64,000 nucleotides of DNA from Clitopilus passeckerianus (lineage: Eukaryota; Basidiomycota; Agaricomycetes; Agaricales; Entolomataceae): positions 248,001-312,000 of the forward strand of contig CALYLX010000158.1 of NCBI GenBank assembly GCA_944990035.1. The letters are read 5' to 3'. The position numbers and the translations under genes were made by a program. The notes under the pieces were generated by a model. It did not search any database. It was given only the letters and a program-made list of their open reading frames with translations, and was not told the DNA's origin. Shown piece by piece: positions 33,901 to 45,480 of this stretch (positions within the stretch are counted from its first letter, which is position 1; each line of letters opens with the position of its first letter).

Positions 33901-36502
33901 CATTTCCTCGCTGACCTTAGCTTTAGGAAGTAAGTGAACCATCCACTGTCGTCTATTTGGCCCCTGATTTGGGCTTTAGGAAGTAAGCGAATCCTGTACT
34001 GTCGTTCATACGCTCGCTGATCCGATCTTCAGAGAGCAAGTGAATCCTCCACTGTTCACCATTTGCTCGCTGATCTCGGATTTAGGAAGTAAGAGAATCT
34101 TCCACTTTCGTTCATGCGCTCGCTGATCCGATCTTCAGAGAGTAAGCGAATCCTCCACTGTTGTCCATTTGCTCGCTGATCTAGGCCTCAGGAAGTATGT
34201 GAATCCTCCACTGTCGTTCATGCCCTCACTGATCTCTTCTTTTCAGATGGCAAGTGAATGCTCCATCGTCGTTCATGTGCTCCCTGATCTCTTCATCAGA
34301 TGGTAAGTGAACCCTCCGGTGCCGTTCATGCGCTCGCCGATCCCATCTCTAGATAGCAAGTGAATCCTCCATCGTTGTCTATTTACTCGCTGATATCGCC
34401 TCTAGGAAGTGAGTGGAACCTTCAATGTCGCCCATTTGCTCGCTGATCTTGACTTTAGGAAGTAAGTAAATCATCCACTGTCGTCTATTTGCTCCCTGAT
34501 CCGGGCTTTAGGAAGTAAGTGAAGCCTCTGCTGTTCTTCATGCGCTCGCTGATCCGATCTTCAGAGAGTAAGTGAATCATCCAATGTCGCCCATTCGCGC
34601 GCTGATCCGGGCCTTAGGAAGTAAGTGAACCCTCCGCCGTTGTTCATGCGCCGCTGATCTCCTCTTCAGCGGGTAAGTTTGCTCATATTCTTCACTTATC
34701 CCTGTCGATGGCTTGTTTGTGCTCTAGAGGGTATGTATCTCGATTATCCATTTCACATATTATCCCAAATTCCATTCCTCAATTCTATGCTTTCAAGGCC
34801 GCCCATTCAAGAAGTATGTTTATCTCTCCCCGGTGGAATGTGAATTGCCATTAAATCCCCCAACCAAGTCATCCTGAATGTCGTTGATGAACACATTCAC
34901 AACCAACTTCCGATATATCTTCTGGAGCTTGAGGGCATGAAACTCGTCCGGAGGGCCACTGTTAAAGGCTACATTGAAGGCGCCATCGTCGAGTTCATTG
35001 ACACACTTTTACCTTTTCATGACCCCTCAAGGTGGTACGATCTACCCGGAGATGATATTAGGGCTAGTACGAGGAAATGGATTAAGGAGAAGACGGCATA
35101 TGCAATTTTCTCCCATCGGTGGCTTGGCATGGGCGAATTAACCTACCAGGAGGTATCGAAGATCGGGGAGCTTTCCGTTGAAGAATTTCAGAAGCTTGCG
35201 GACGATCAAACCACGGAACGAACTGGTAAACAGATTCTGGACTTCTTATTGAGTTCCCCCTCTCCGGCCAAGGAGGCGGAGAAGAATCCTGGGCTATTGA
35301 GGGTGATGAAGACATTCTGCGACAACCTATCAGACAACCAACGAGCCCGTTGCCAGGATCTTATCAAGCTTGTTGAATTCTGCAACATGGCATCGCAGTA
35401 CGACTGCAAATATGTCTGGTTCGATACCGGCTGTATCGATAAGAGTAGGAGTGCCGAGCTCGAGGAGTCCATCAGATCGATGTTTAGCTGGTACCGAGAC
35501 GCCAAGATTTGTATCGTCCACCTCGCCGAGACCACCAGTCTTGATACCTTCGAGCGTGACCCATGGTTCACAAGGGGTTGGACGCTGCAGGAGCTCTTGG
35601 CTCCGAAAAGAATAATCTTCTTTGGGAAAGACTGGGAACGTGTCACCAGTAACACGGAGGGAAATGACAAAGTCCCTGATGACGTCTTGCGTATTCCTCT
35701 CTGGGAGACAACTTCCAAGGTCACAGGGATCGACACCACTCAGCTTCTCAACTTTGCTGCTGGTATCGATCACGCCAGAGATGCTCTCACGTGGGTATCG
35801 AAAAGACAAACTACCCGAATCGAGGACATGGCGTATTGCCTTATCGGTTTGTTACAGATCCCCATGTCGATCGCATATGGCGAAGGGGATATGGCATTCC
35901 ATCGGCTCCAGGTGGAGATCCTGCAGCGTAGCGGCGACATGGGTTTATTTGCTTGGACAGGACACTCTTCCCCCTTCAATAGTATGCTCGCAGCCAATGC
36001 GGGCTGCTTTTCCTCTCTCCCGCTACGCCCCCTCATAACCGAGCCACAGAAGGACACAAAATTTGCCTGGGACACACCCCAACCTATCGATCGGGCTTAT
36101 ATGCTTACAAACAAGGGACTGCGAATTTCTCTGGTGGTTTATGGTGCAGACATTCGAAACCAGAGAAGGGTCTCGATGACTTATTACAAACATACTGCAC
36201 ATGTTTCTGATTATCGCTCAGCCACTGGGACTCGAGGGGGCCTCGAACCCGACACAAAGGTGGTGGAATTTCGGTTGCGGTTACCGGAGCTCAAGCAGGA
36301 AATTACTGTGGTGTCGGGGAATTTGGCAGGTTATCATCATCTAGGGATTGCCGTTCTCGACGGGTTGGCCGATGAATCAGGTACTTTGGCTATCTTGCTC
36401 GGTATCCGCGGAAATCACTGTACGAGGATCCCGACTTTGGAACACATCGTGCTATCTCCTATCCGGAAAATGAAGAAGCCTCTCATCAGGTTCATCGAGT
36501 GA
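30963..36502 (+). CDS. HET-domain protein 2, about 74 exons with one-codon microexon array
   Basis: ATG-only first exon (30963-30965), 71 three-nucleotide exons (first GAC before 31021, last CGG at 34670 and AGG near 34728), a 16-nt exon (34798-34813) encoding AAHSR plus one base, and the terminal exon 34869-36502. Predicted 621 residues. HET motifs: YAIFSHRW (155-162), YVWFDTGCIDKS, DPWFTRGWTLQELLAPKR, then the conserved IEDMAYCLIGLLQIPMSIAY block. None of the 71 codons is a stop. The last 43 array residues are about 79% charged, almost only Glu and Arg (for example EERVREMKEREIETK), like a single charged helix. The early part is different (Ile, Gly, His, Thr). Relative to the paralogues it has an insertion near 36170-36250 (TYYKHTAHVSDYRSATG). 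The ADTEQ exons of HET1/HET4 are absent. Confidence 0.85.
30966..34797 (+). repeat. HET2 tandem intron/one-codon exon array, two sub-arrays
   Basis: 70 introns from ATG to CGG with a mean length of 50.0 nt. Two unit families abut near 32480-32520. The first (30966-32500) is highly homogenised with cagtctcgtccatccgctcg middles; several adjacent units are nearly identical (31860-32220). The second (32500-34670) uses gttcatgcgctcgctgatc middles and alternates acceptors ...TTTAG before gaa with ...TTCAG before aga, which produces the Glu/Arg pattern. Three donors here are GC rather than GT (34036, 34250, 34356). Confidence 0.9.
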
Positions 36503-37090
36503 GTTTGTGTTCAGCTGCGACAAGTTCCCCAGGTGAGCTACATAACTCCCTTGACAAATGACGAGGCTGACGAGTTCATCTTTTCTTTGTCCCAGGCAGG
36601 TCCTCAAGTTACGTTCTCACCTTTACACTTTTATTTATTTCTTTTTACACCATGGCCACTCTATGTACCCCTTCACATATGGTTCTTTTTGTACGATACT
36701 CCTTGGTGCGTTGCTTCTTTCTCCATGACATATACGTACCCTATATGCCTCCTTTACATGCCTCCCTTTCATTACCATGCTTCTTGTTTCCCTTTACTGT
36801 GTATGCTGTCTCCGAATTGCTTATAGTTACGTCGAGCTTTTCAGCTAGTCTTCGTTACAGACACTTTTACGGTATCAGCTTCTCCTACATATCGTGTCTA
36901 GAGCCTGCATGGTCCTCGTCAGCGCTCATTCCGTACTTACCTACCAGAGCAAATCTCAGCTTCGTATCTCATTGCACTCAATGTATTCATCAATGCTGTC
37001 CCATCTCGAGCCCGAACCAACCGATCGAGGAAGCAACGATTCCCAAAGTAAGATGTAAGGTAAAACACGACCATGGTATTCCTCAGACTA
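36503..37090 (+). other. HET2 3' flank, shared by the HET paralogues
   Basis: Carries the same landmarks as the HET1 flank: ccaggtgagct near 36529, accatggccactctatgta near 36649, and tctcagc...cactcaatgtattc near 36955-36990. Confidence 0.6.
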
Positions 37091-39930
37091 TCGTATATCA
37101 ACACCCGATCGACTAATGAAAGTCCCTCCGAAAGAGGAAGGAAGATGGGAGAGGAGTAGCAGCACCCTTTCCGTTCGACTTTTCCCCCAGATTCGCAGCA
37201 CTGCCTCGACTTGCACCAACCCAACTACTCTTTCGGGCGAGTAAGGATGGTGTTGTGCATTTTGGGCACGCTTTCGCATACACGTGAAGGTCCGAGGGTT
37301 AATCACGAGGTGGTGATCGCTGAAATCGATAGGTTTCGCCTTCAACGGGCACAGAAGGAGCGTGCTTCTGCGATGTTTGACCCTTGAGGGCTGAGCAGTG
37401 TCCTGACAGCGATAGTCGCGATTTAGACGGTAAGAGACGGGTTGCTCTGTGTTCCTTGGGATTCTAGTTTGATATCGTGAAAGGTCGGTATGAACAGCGA
37501 GAACGAAGAATGCTTCGTGGAAGCAACCTGTCCCAGTATTCGTTAGCACAAGCACAAAATAAGACCACGACACGATACATACCTTTCCCACTGAGGTGGA
37601 TGTTATTCTCACTCGCGAGAGGATACCCTTGTTTGGACTGTGGTAGTCTAGGTGCCTGGAAGTAATTTGTTAGAACCCTGAATCATCCGCCGCGACCAGA
37701 CAGAACTCGCGAGCCGAGGTACGAAATTGACTAATTTGGCAGAGGAGTTATTGGTCCGAAGGCGAAGAATGTCTGGCACCGGTGTGGGTCTATCCTCCGG
37801 TCATCCAATTCCCAACATCTCGATTCCGAAGAAGTAGTGCGTTCCTCCGGATCATTGAGGAATCGTGGTTGATTCCCCTGAGCCGCTGCTCTCGTGCTGC
37901 TGCTGGTGCAGGCCATAGCTATGTCATCAACGTTTGCCGACTAGTCGTAGGCGGGTCGATGGCGATTGCAGTTGGTGAGGAGGTACGTCATTGACTATGA
38001 GGAAGGATTGAATGACTACATAGGGCAGCCCGAAAAGCTTGTTGTGCTTGAGCTTGAGGGTCTATCGCCGTCTTGGGTAGACGTAAGAAGGTTCTCCAGG
38101 TGTTAGGAGGAGGGGGCAAGGCGCTCTGTATCCCTGGGGATGCGGTTTTTGAAACGACAAAGGTAGACTCCAGCTTAGGTGGCGTCTTCTGCTAGTAGCA
38201 AGTGTACCAGTCAAGCCGCCTGTGCCGTTGCGAAAAGTTGGTGCTGAGGTCGAGGGCAGTGACGAACGAGATTGAGGGTGGTTGAGGTTGAGCAATCATC
38301 TTCATCATCAAGCTGTTCGAGAGCTACAACAGCCTTTCCGTTCGACTTCCTCCCGCCCGTCGTCTCCACTGCTCCTACTATTTCTTGCCTTTATCGCCTC
38401 ATCCACCACCGCCCGTCCGTTTGATGTTCCCGTTATACCTGGCGTCGCTCTTGAGAGGTACAGAAAGAGCTTGCTCCCCAGCGTTTGAGCAGCGAGGGTG
38501 GGTCGATGGCGGTATGTGGGGAGGGTACGTTCTCGACGGCGAGAGAAGATTCGAACGACCGCAGAAGAAGGTCCGAAGAACTTGTTGTGTTCTAAATCTG
38601 TCATCGTCGGCTGGGGTGATCTGATGGCGAGAATTCTTGCCCATGGAGGAAGAAACGAGGTGCTTCATGTTCCTCGTTTTCTTTGATTCGTGCTTGCAAA
38701 AGGTTGAAGGTGGATTTGGGCGGCGAGGATGCTTCACGAATGCGACCCACGTCAGCCACTTCAACCGATGCCCCCGCCTGCCTTTCCCCGCTATCGTTGT
38801 CTCCTTTGTTTATGTGGTCGTTTCAACGAGTTCATCCACGCTGCTGCTGCTGACACGCCGTATTCAACATCTCCAAGAACGGTGCGTTCTCCTGAATCGT
38901 TTGAATTCGAATCATCAAGGAATGGTGGCAAGCTGCTGCTGATGCTTCTGCGTGCCTCTCTTGTGGTAAGGACGACATCTCAAGAGAGTTCACCACTGGT
39001 GTCATCTTGAAGGGTAGTCGTAGGCCCTATAGTTCAGATGACGCCTCGACGGAGGTAAGGGAGGAGGATACACCATTGGGATCACGGTGTCGGGAGGTTT
39101 AGAGATTTGCGTAGGAAGGTCCAAGGAGCCTGTGTCACTGGTGCTGTCGCCGTTTGGGATGGATGTGATATGGCAGGATAGTCCGTGTTTTAGAGTAGGA
39201 GGAAATGGTAGCCGGGGGTTGAATGTTGAGTTTGCGGAACCATGGTGATGAAGATACTAGGACCTAGACAGCAGGAAGGCTTTCCCCAGTATGAGCGACA
39301 TCTTCCCTTGGTGGTGGATGTACCTTCCGGACGACCTGGTTCTTTACGGAGCGCCGTGACTAGACCCCCGAGCTGGTGCTGTGGATGAAGACAGTGACGA
39401 ATGAGAGTGGAGGGACGAGGTCGGAGGGTTGTCTTCTTCAGATCTAGAGGTGCTAGGGCGTTCCTATTAACGTCCTCCCATTCCCACCACTTTTCGTCTG
39501 CCACTGTCAGTTCCTCTGCTGATATTGCCGCTACCTTCGCCCCGGTCTAGAAGCGACAAAAGGAGGCTCCCGGCGTGTAGAGTAAGTCGTTGATGATGTA
39601 GGAGGTTTTGGACGAGCGCGAAGGAAGGCCCGAAAAAGTGGTTATCGTCTGGGGGTGGCCTGACAGCGGTAGTTGCGGCCTGGGAAGTATGAGACGGGCT
39701 GCTTCTTATTCCTTGGCGTCTCGTTTGTAGAGCGTGGAAGGCAGACGTGAATGGCGAGAATGCAACCTATGCTATCTTTGTTAGCTAGCTCGAGCATGAC
39801 AAAATAACAGGATATGCATACCTTGCTTATTCTCCACTCGGAAGGAAAATAATGAGGTCATTCTCATTCGGAAAGAGGGTAGTCCGCTTGTTTGGGCTGG
39901 AAGTGGTAGCGCAGGATTCTGCAATTGCAG
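37091..39930 (-). pseudogene. SVPPK/FLR module family, about three minus-strand copies
   Basis: Diverged coding-like modules. A 55-nt GT-AG intron on the minus strand at 37528-37582 lies between SENNIHLSGK and ASTKHSSFS. A second intron-like block is near 39765-39823. FLR blocks occur near 38010-38060, 38560-38600, 39090-39130 and 39590-39630 (AFLRARPKPPTSS). An SVPPK-type block is near 38450 (ALSVPLKSDARYNGNIKR). Reading frames shift between blocks, so no intact gene is proposed. Confidence 0.45.
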
Positions 39931-40649
39931 GAAGATGTAAGAATCAAGAATCATCGACGGACGTTGAACGTTGAAGCTTGACGCTTGAGCTTGAAGGCGA
40001 GAAGGTGGATTTCCCTGTTAGGGGGCATTCTAATCTTGCATCGAGCGGCCCGGGATGCACTGAGGGGCATTGAAAGTGTATTCCTGGTCAAGAACGCGAC
40101 GAGCAAGAGGCGATTGTGGTTCGAATGAGGGTCCCCACTTCTGCAAGATGATGTCACATGTCACAGGCGTCACAGCATTTTCCCTTACTCTTGCTCCCAC
40201 TTCGGCAATGGCCTTGATCTACGATTCCGAGTTGCAGCTTGATCCTCATAGTGGCGAACTCTATTCTATCTCTCTCTGTGCTGTATGCGGAACATCTGTC
40301 TTGATACCATCCTTGCTAAAGGCGAGGGGGACAAGTCTTGTTGAGAACGTTCAAACGTTCAAATCGCAACGGCGCCTGCTACTCAGCTTCTAATGGACGA
40401 ACCTGCGCAGGGAATATTATTACCAGCTCTAGCTGGGGTGTCGTGGTCCGATCAAGTACGAATAACCTTTTCTCGGTGTTAAAGGTATACACCGTTTGTT
40501 CTGGTGGGGTTTGACGCTAGAGTTTACGAACCCCGCACAGGTCGCCTTCAAGAAGCATTCCGTCATCCACGCCTGCCTTCCAGTTCCAAACGAGGGGCAC
40601 GAGGCACGTCGTCTCTTACTCCCCAAACTGGGATTACCTCCTTCAGACC
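39931..40649 (-). pseudogene. Inverted copy of the GTGACGCGTGACATCATC block
   Basis: On the minus strand 40135-40170 reads gcctgtgacatgtgacatca, matching plus-strand blocks at 45640-45665 and 61850-61880 (gcctgtgacgcgtgacatca) and a shorter piece near 48336. Here it is in the opposite orientation to those copies. No intact frame seen. Confidence 0.35.
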
Positions 40650-41190
40650 ACCTCCGACCACGTAGAACGTGTTTGAAACGTGTTCGACCTGTTAAACTTT
40701 AGGTGCAGCGCCTTATCATGATGGTGGTCGCCAGACCTTCGGATTCTCGAGCTGGCACCTAATCGATGGTCGAGCTACTATGTGTCGAGCGAAGCTCTAT
40801 CTTAGTCTCTTTGGCTAGACTGCATATATACTGACCACTGGGCCTTTTCGTTATCGTCGCTTTCATAGTATTTTGATAATACAATGGTTCTGGTTCTTCC
40901 GATTTCCAACCCCTGGGGAAGATCGGCGACCTGCAGAGATGTGATTATCGTCCTTGTGCCATCTAATTTTGACAGATAGACGCCCTGACATGCACCTGTC
41001 CACCTCACTCGCACGCTGCATGCATCGATAAATTGATTGGCTCCGATTGGGAGGGTTGATAAAGGCGATAGTTTTCAACCAACCAACCGAAAGGGAGGTT
41101 CCTATCTCTTTGCTCCTAGTTCCCTCCTTATATCTTCCCTCGCTACCTTTTGCTTTGTTGAAAACAATCCGCGTCCTAATCTTTCTCGAT
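40650..41190 (+). promoter_or_regulatory. Conserved HET3 upstream region
   Basis: Matches the HET1 and HET5 upstream regions: AACGTGTT twice near 40667-40685, ggtcgccagaccttcgga near 40727, cctaatcgatggtcgag near 40758, gacagatagacgccctgac near 40972, attgattggctccgattg near 41032 (inverted CCAAT), accaaccaaccgaaaggg near 41079, and ctcgctaccttttgctttgt near 41138, ending tctttctcgatATGG. Confidence 0.6.
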
Positions 41191-43913
41191 ATGGTGAGTG
41201 GGATGTATTACACTTATCCACTCGCTGGCTGATCTCATCTTCAGCCCGTAAGTGAATCATCCAGCCTTGTCTATTCGCTCTCTGATCTTAACTTCAGCCT
41301 GTAAGTGAATCATCCAGCCTCATCTCTTTACTCGCCGATCTCGCCTCCAGCCAGTAAGTGAATCGTCCAGTCTTATCTCTTCACTCGCCGATCCAGTCTT
41401 CAGAGAGTAAGTGAATTCTCGAGCCTTGTCTATTTGCTTGCTGATCTCTTCTTCAGATGGTAAGTAAATCATCCAGTCTCCTCTATTCGTTCGCTGATCT
41501 CGTCTTCAGTTGGTAAGTGAATCATCCAGCCTCGTCCATTCACTCGCTGATCTCGCCTTCAGTTGGTAAGTGAATCATCCACTGTTGTTCATTCACTCAC
41601 TGATCTCGTCTTCAGAGCGCAAGTGGATCATACAGCGTTGTCCTTTCGGCTCCTGACCTCGTCTTCAGCGAGTAAGTGACCCATCCACTCTGGTACATTC
41701 GCTCTCCGATCTCGTCTCAGGCAGTAAGTGAATCATCCAGCGTCGTCAGTTCGCTTGCTCGACACCTAATCTCGCCTTCAGGACGTAAGTGATTCATCTA
41801 GTCTCGTCCATCCACTCGCCGATCTCTTCTTTAGGAGGTAAGTGGATTATTCAGCCTTATGCATCCGCTCTCTGATCTCGTCTTCAGCAAGTGAGTGAAT
41901 CATCTAGTGTCGTCCATTCGCCCTCTGATCTCGTCTGTAGCGAGTGAGTGAATCATCCAGTCTTGTCCATTCGCTGTCTGATCTCGTCTTTAGAAAGTAA
42001 GTGAACCATTCAATGCCGTCCATTTTCTCACTGATCTCGTCTTCAGCGAGTAAGTAAATTATCCAGCCTCGCCCATTCACTCTCTGATCTCGCCTTCAGG
42101 AAGTAAGTGAATCATCCAGAGTAGTCCATTCGCTCGCTGATCTCGTCTTCAGCTGGTAAGTCATAGTACAGAGCTTTTTAATCCATGCTGACGTCCTTTC
42201 TTCGTGCTCCAGCGGGTAGGTACTTTATTCTCCACTTGACATGATATCATCAAACACACTCCGTCATTTCTGCTTCCCAGGCTTCCCATTCAGCCAGTAT
42301 GTTTGTTATGCCTTGGAGCAAAATTGAACTACCATTGATCTTCCTTGACCGAAGCCATCCATTATGTCATTTATGAGTATATTCACAATCACCTTCCGAT
42401 ATATCTTCTTCGCCTCGAAGACATGGAGCTGGTTGGGAGGGACAATGTTCAAGGCTATGTCAAATACCCTGTCGTGCGGTTCATTGACGAGCTTTTGCCT
42501 TATACGTACCCCTCAATGTGGATTAATCGAACCGAGGAACAGATTAGGACTAGTGCGAAGATATGGATCCGCGAGCAGATGGCATATGCAATTTTCTCTC
42601 ATCGCTGGCTTGAGATGGGGGAGTTGACCCTCCAGGACGTATCAAAACTTGCGGGACTCACCGTAGAAGGATTCCAGAAGTCGGTCGAGGATGGCGAAAC
42701 CAAACGAACTGGTAGAGATATCTTGGACTTAGCTACTAGGCGCACTTTCACGAACAAGCAGGGTTCGGGGTTGCTGAAGGGAATGAAGAAATTCTGCGAT
42801 GGGCTTTCCCCCGACCAGCGGATGCATTGCCAGGATCTTGTCAAGCTTGTCGAATTCTGCAACGTGGCGTCGCAATACGGCTGCAAATATGTCTGGTTCG
42901 ACACTGGCTGTATTGATAAAAGTAAGAGAGACGAGCTTGAGGAGTCCATCAGATCGATGTTCAATTGGTACCGAGACGCCAAGATTTGCATAGTTCATCT
43001 CGCCGAGAGCACTAACCCTCGGGATTTGCCCAGAGATCCATGGTTTACGAGGGGTTGGACGCTGCAAGAGCTCTTGGCTCCGAAAAGAATCCTCTTTTTT
43101 GGGAAATCTTGGGATCGTATCACCACGAACACGAAGGAAAATGACAAGGTCTCTGACGCCGTCATGGCTCAAGGCATTCCTCTCTGGAAGACGATCTCCG
43201 AAGTTACGGGGATTGACACCAAGCAGCTTCTCCACTTTGATGCTGGCATCGCTCACGCCAGGGATGCTCTCACATGGATATCGAGAAGACAAACCAAAAG
43301 GACGGAGGACATGGCATATTGTCTCGCCGGTTTGTTAAAGATCCCCATGTCAGTTGCGTATGGCGAAGGGGATACTGCATTCCATCGGCTACAGGTGGAG
43401 ATTCTGCAGCGCAGTGGCGATATGGGCTTGTTCGCTTGGACAGGACCCTCTTCCTCCCTCCACAGTATGCTCGCAGCCAACGCGGGTTGCTTTTCCCCAC
43501 TACCGTTTCAGCCCCTTGCCACCGAGCCAACAAAGGACCCGACCTTTTCCTGGAACCAACCCCGCCTTGTCGATCGAGCGCATGTGCTCACGAATAAAGG
43601 GCTACGAATTTCTCTGGTGGTTTATAATGCAGAAATTCGGAGCCAGGAAAACGTCAAATCGTCCCTGGTGAAATACCGGTTGAGATTGACGGAGTTACAC
43701 CAGAGAGTCACCATAGTGTCGTCTGACTCAGATTTGGGCCGTTATCATTACCTCGGGATCGCCGTTCTCCCCGAGTTGGCCGACAACTCAGGTACTTTGG
43801 CCATCTTGCTCGGTATGCATGGAAATCGCTGCACGCGGATCCCGACTCAAAAGCATATCGTGCTATCTCCCATCCCGACAGCTGGGGAATCCTTCATCAG
43901 GTTCATCGAATGA
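41191..43913 (+). CDS. HET-domain protein 3, about 22 exons with one-codon microexon array
   Basis: ATG-only exon 41191-41193, then 19 three-nucleotide exons spelling PPPRMLLSRADEQRKRELR, the 16-nt exon 42281-42296 (ASHSA plus one base), and the terminal exon 42355-43913. Predicted 544 residues. HET motifs: YAIFSHRW (103-110), YVWFDTGCIDKS, DPWFTRGWTLQELLAPKR. It differs from the others by VSDAVMAQGIPLW and by HFDAGIAHARDALTWISRRQ. One microexon (AGC at 41616) is followed by a GC donor. No codon in the array is a stop. The short array makes this the easiest copy to check by cDNA, together with HET5. Confidence 0.87.
41194..42280 (+). repeat. HET3 tandem intron/one-codon exon array
   Basis: Eighteen introns from ATG to CTG (42153-42155), mean 50.4 nt, of the GTAAGTGAATCATCCAGC...CTCGCTGATCTCGTCTTCAG type, then two longer non-repeated introns around CGG (near 42215) and up to 42280. 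One unit near 41740-41780 is longer, with an inserted cgacacct. Confidence 0.9.
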
Positions 43914-44400
43914 GTTAGATGCGATGCTTTCAATTCGCCAGGTGAGCTACATAACCACTTTGACTATATGACAAGCCTGACGAGTCTGCAAAGTCTTCAA
44001 AGATTTTCAAGTTACCCTCGTACTTTACGGCTTTCATTTTGTTCAATGGCCACTCTTCGTATATGTTTTTTTCTGCACGATGCTCTGTTGATGGATTGCC
44101 TTTTCTCTATGACATATGCACACCCTATATGCCTCCCTTCCGTCACTATGCCTTCTAGTTCTCTCGCTATGTATGTTTTGCTTACAGTTACATCGACTTT
44201 TTTTGGCTGGTCTTTGAAATGGACATTTTTACAGTACCACTTTCTCGTACATATCGTCTCTAGCGCCTGCATCATCCTTGTTCGCGCTCAGCTCCGTACA
44301 TATTTACCGAGCAAGTCCCCACTTCGTATCCTCACTGCACTCAATGAATCCAATGCTGTTCTATCTCGGGCCGAACCAACCGATTAAGGACGAACCCCTC
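43914..44400 (+). other. HET3 3' flank, shared by the HET paralogues
   Basis: Landmarks: cgccaggtgagctacataac near 43937, aatggccactctt near 44044, tatgacatatgcacac near 44109, ctgcactcaatgaatccaat near 44334. Confidence 0.6.
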
Positions 44401-45480
44401 TAGAAATTTAAATAAGAGATGGAGTACAGCACGAGCACGGTACTCCACGAACTATCGACACCACATCAAGGCTAATCGACGTCCCTCCCTTGATTCCATA
44501 CAATCGTCTTCTTCATCCGTCGACTCGTGTAGTTCACCTGGCTTCCTCTCAATTGCTTCCCAAGGACGCTGCCTCGTCATTCCCTGCTCCCCATCTTAGA
44601 AATGGACAAACGAGTGTTGACGGGACTCAGGAGGTAGTCGACTGTCGAGCGTCGTTGGCAGTAAACGAGGAGGTCTGTTACCCCCACATTTTCCCTAGGG
44701 TAGATGGAGATTTGGCGTTGGAAGCGCTGGCGGGATATGATAGGGTAATCCGGGTTTGACGAGGAAGAAGCAATTCTCTCGGAGTCCTTCGCGTCAAGGT
44801 CGCTCCTTCTTCTGCCTTTTCCCCGTCACCACCATATATTCTTCTGGAAATGGCGCCGTTGTATATCCCTCGCCCTCGGGAGGTACATCATGAGCCTCCT
44901 ACGGGTTCCTGCCTGAACTGACAGAGGGGAGGACGGGTCGATGGCGGTAGGGAAGGAGGGCACGTCGTCAACAGAGAGAGGATTTGGACGACCGTCCGAA
45001 GAGCTTGCTATGATCTGGGGTTCAGAGTCGCCGTCGTTGTCGTTTGGGGTGTACATGTAAGCGACGAGGTGGTTCGTATTCCCCAAGTTCCCGTTTGCAA
45101 AACCTTAAAGGAAGACGTCTAGACATTGAACAGGAGAATCCTTCATAAATGAGACCTGCGTCGGTTGTGTTAACTCGGGGATCAAAGAACACAACGACAA
45201 GGTGCATACCTTCAGTGGCAGGGCAAGGTGATTCTCATTCGGGGAAGGGGTATTCCGCCTGTTTGGACTAGGCCCAATGTTGCAGGGGTCTACAAGAATC
45301 CTGACGAGCGACTATGGGAATCCGACTGGAGAGAGGATAATGGGAAGCTCAAGCGCTCACCCTTTGTAAATTGCTCATTGACCGAAGATCTTCTTCATTC
45401 TAGCCATAGCTGACGACAAATTTCCCTAAGCAGGTTCGTCTATTAGGACAACGCATGCCACTCACGATCTGGACATTCTT
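44401..45480 (-). pseudogene. SVPPK/FLR module family, one minus-strand copy
   Basis: Minus strand: exon end PNENHLALPLK before a GTATGC donor near 45212, a FLR-type block near 44960-45010 (SQALRTVVQILSVDDV-like, with changes), and an SVPPK-type block near 44880. Frames are broken. Confidence 0.4.

Noticed and set aside
30966..34797. Plain non-coding minisatellite
   Set aside because: Every unit keeps intron signals and exactly 3 nt between them, no triplet is a stop, the arrays always lie between an ATG and a 16-nt exon in frame, and HET1/HET4 conserve residues in isolated microexons.
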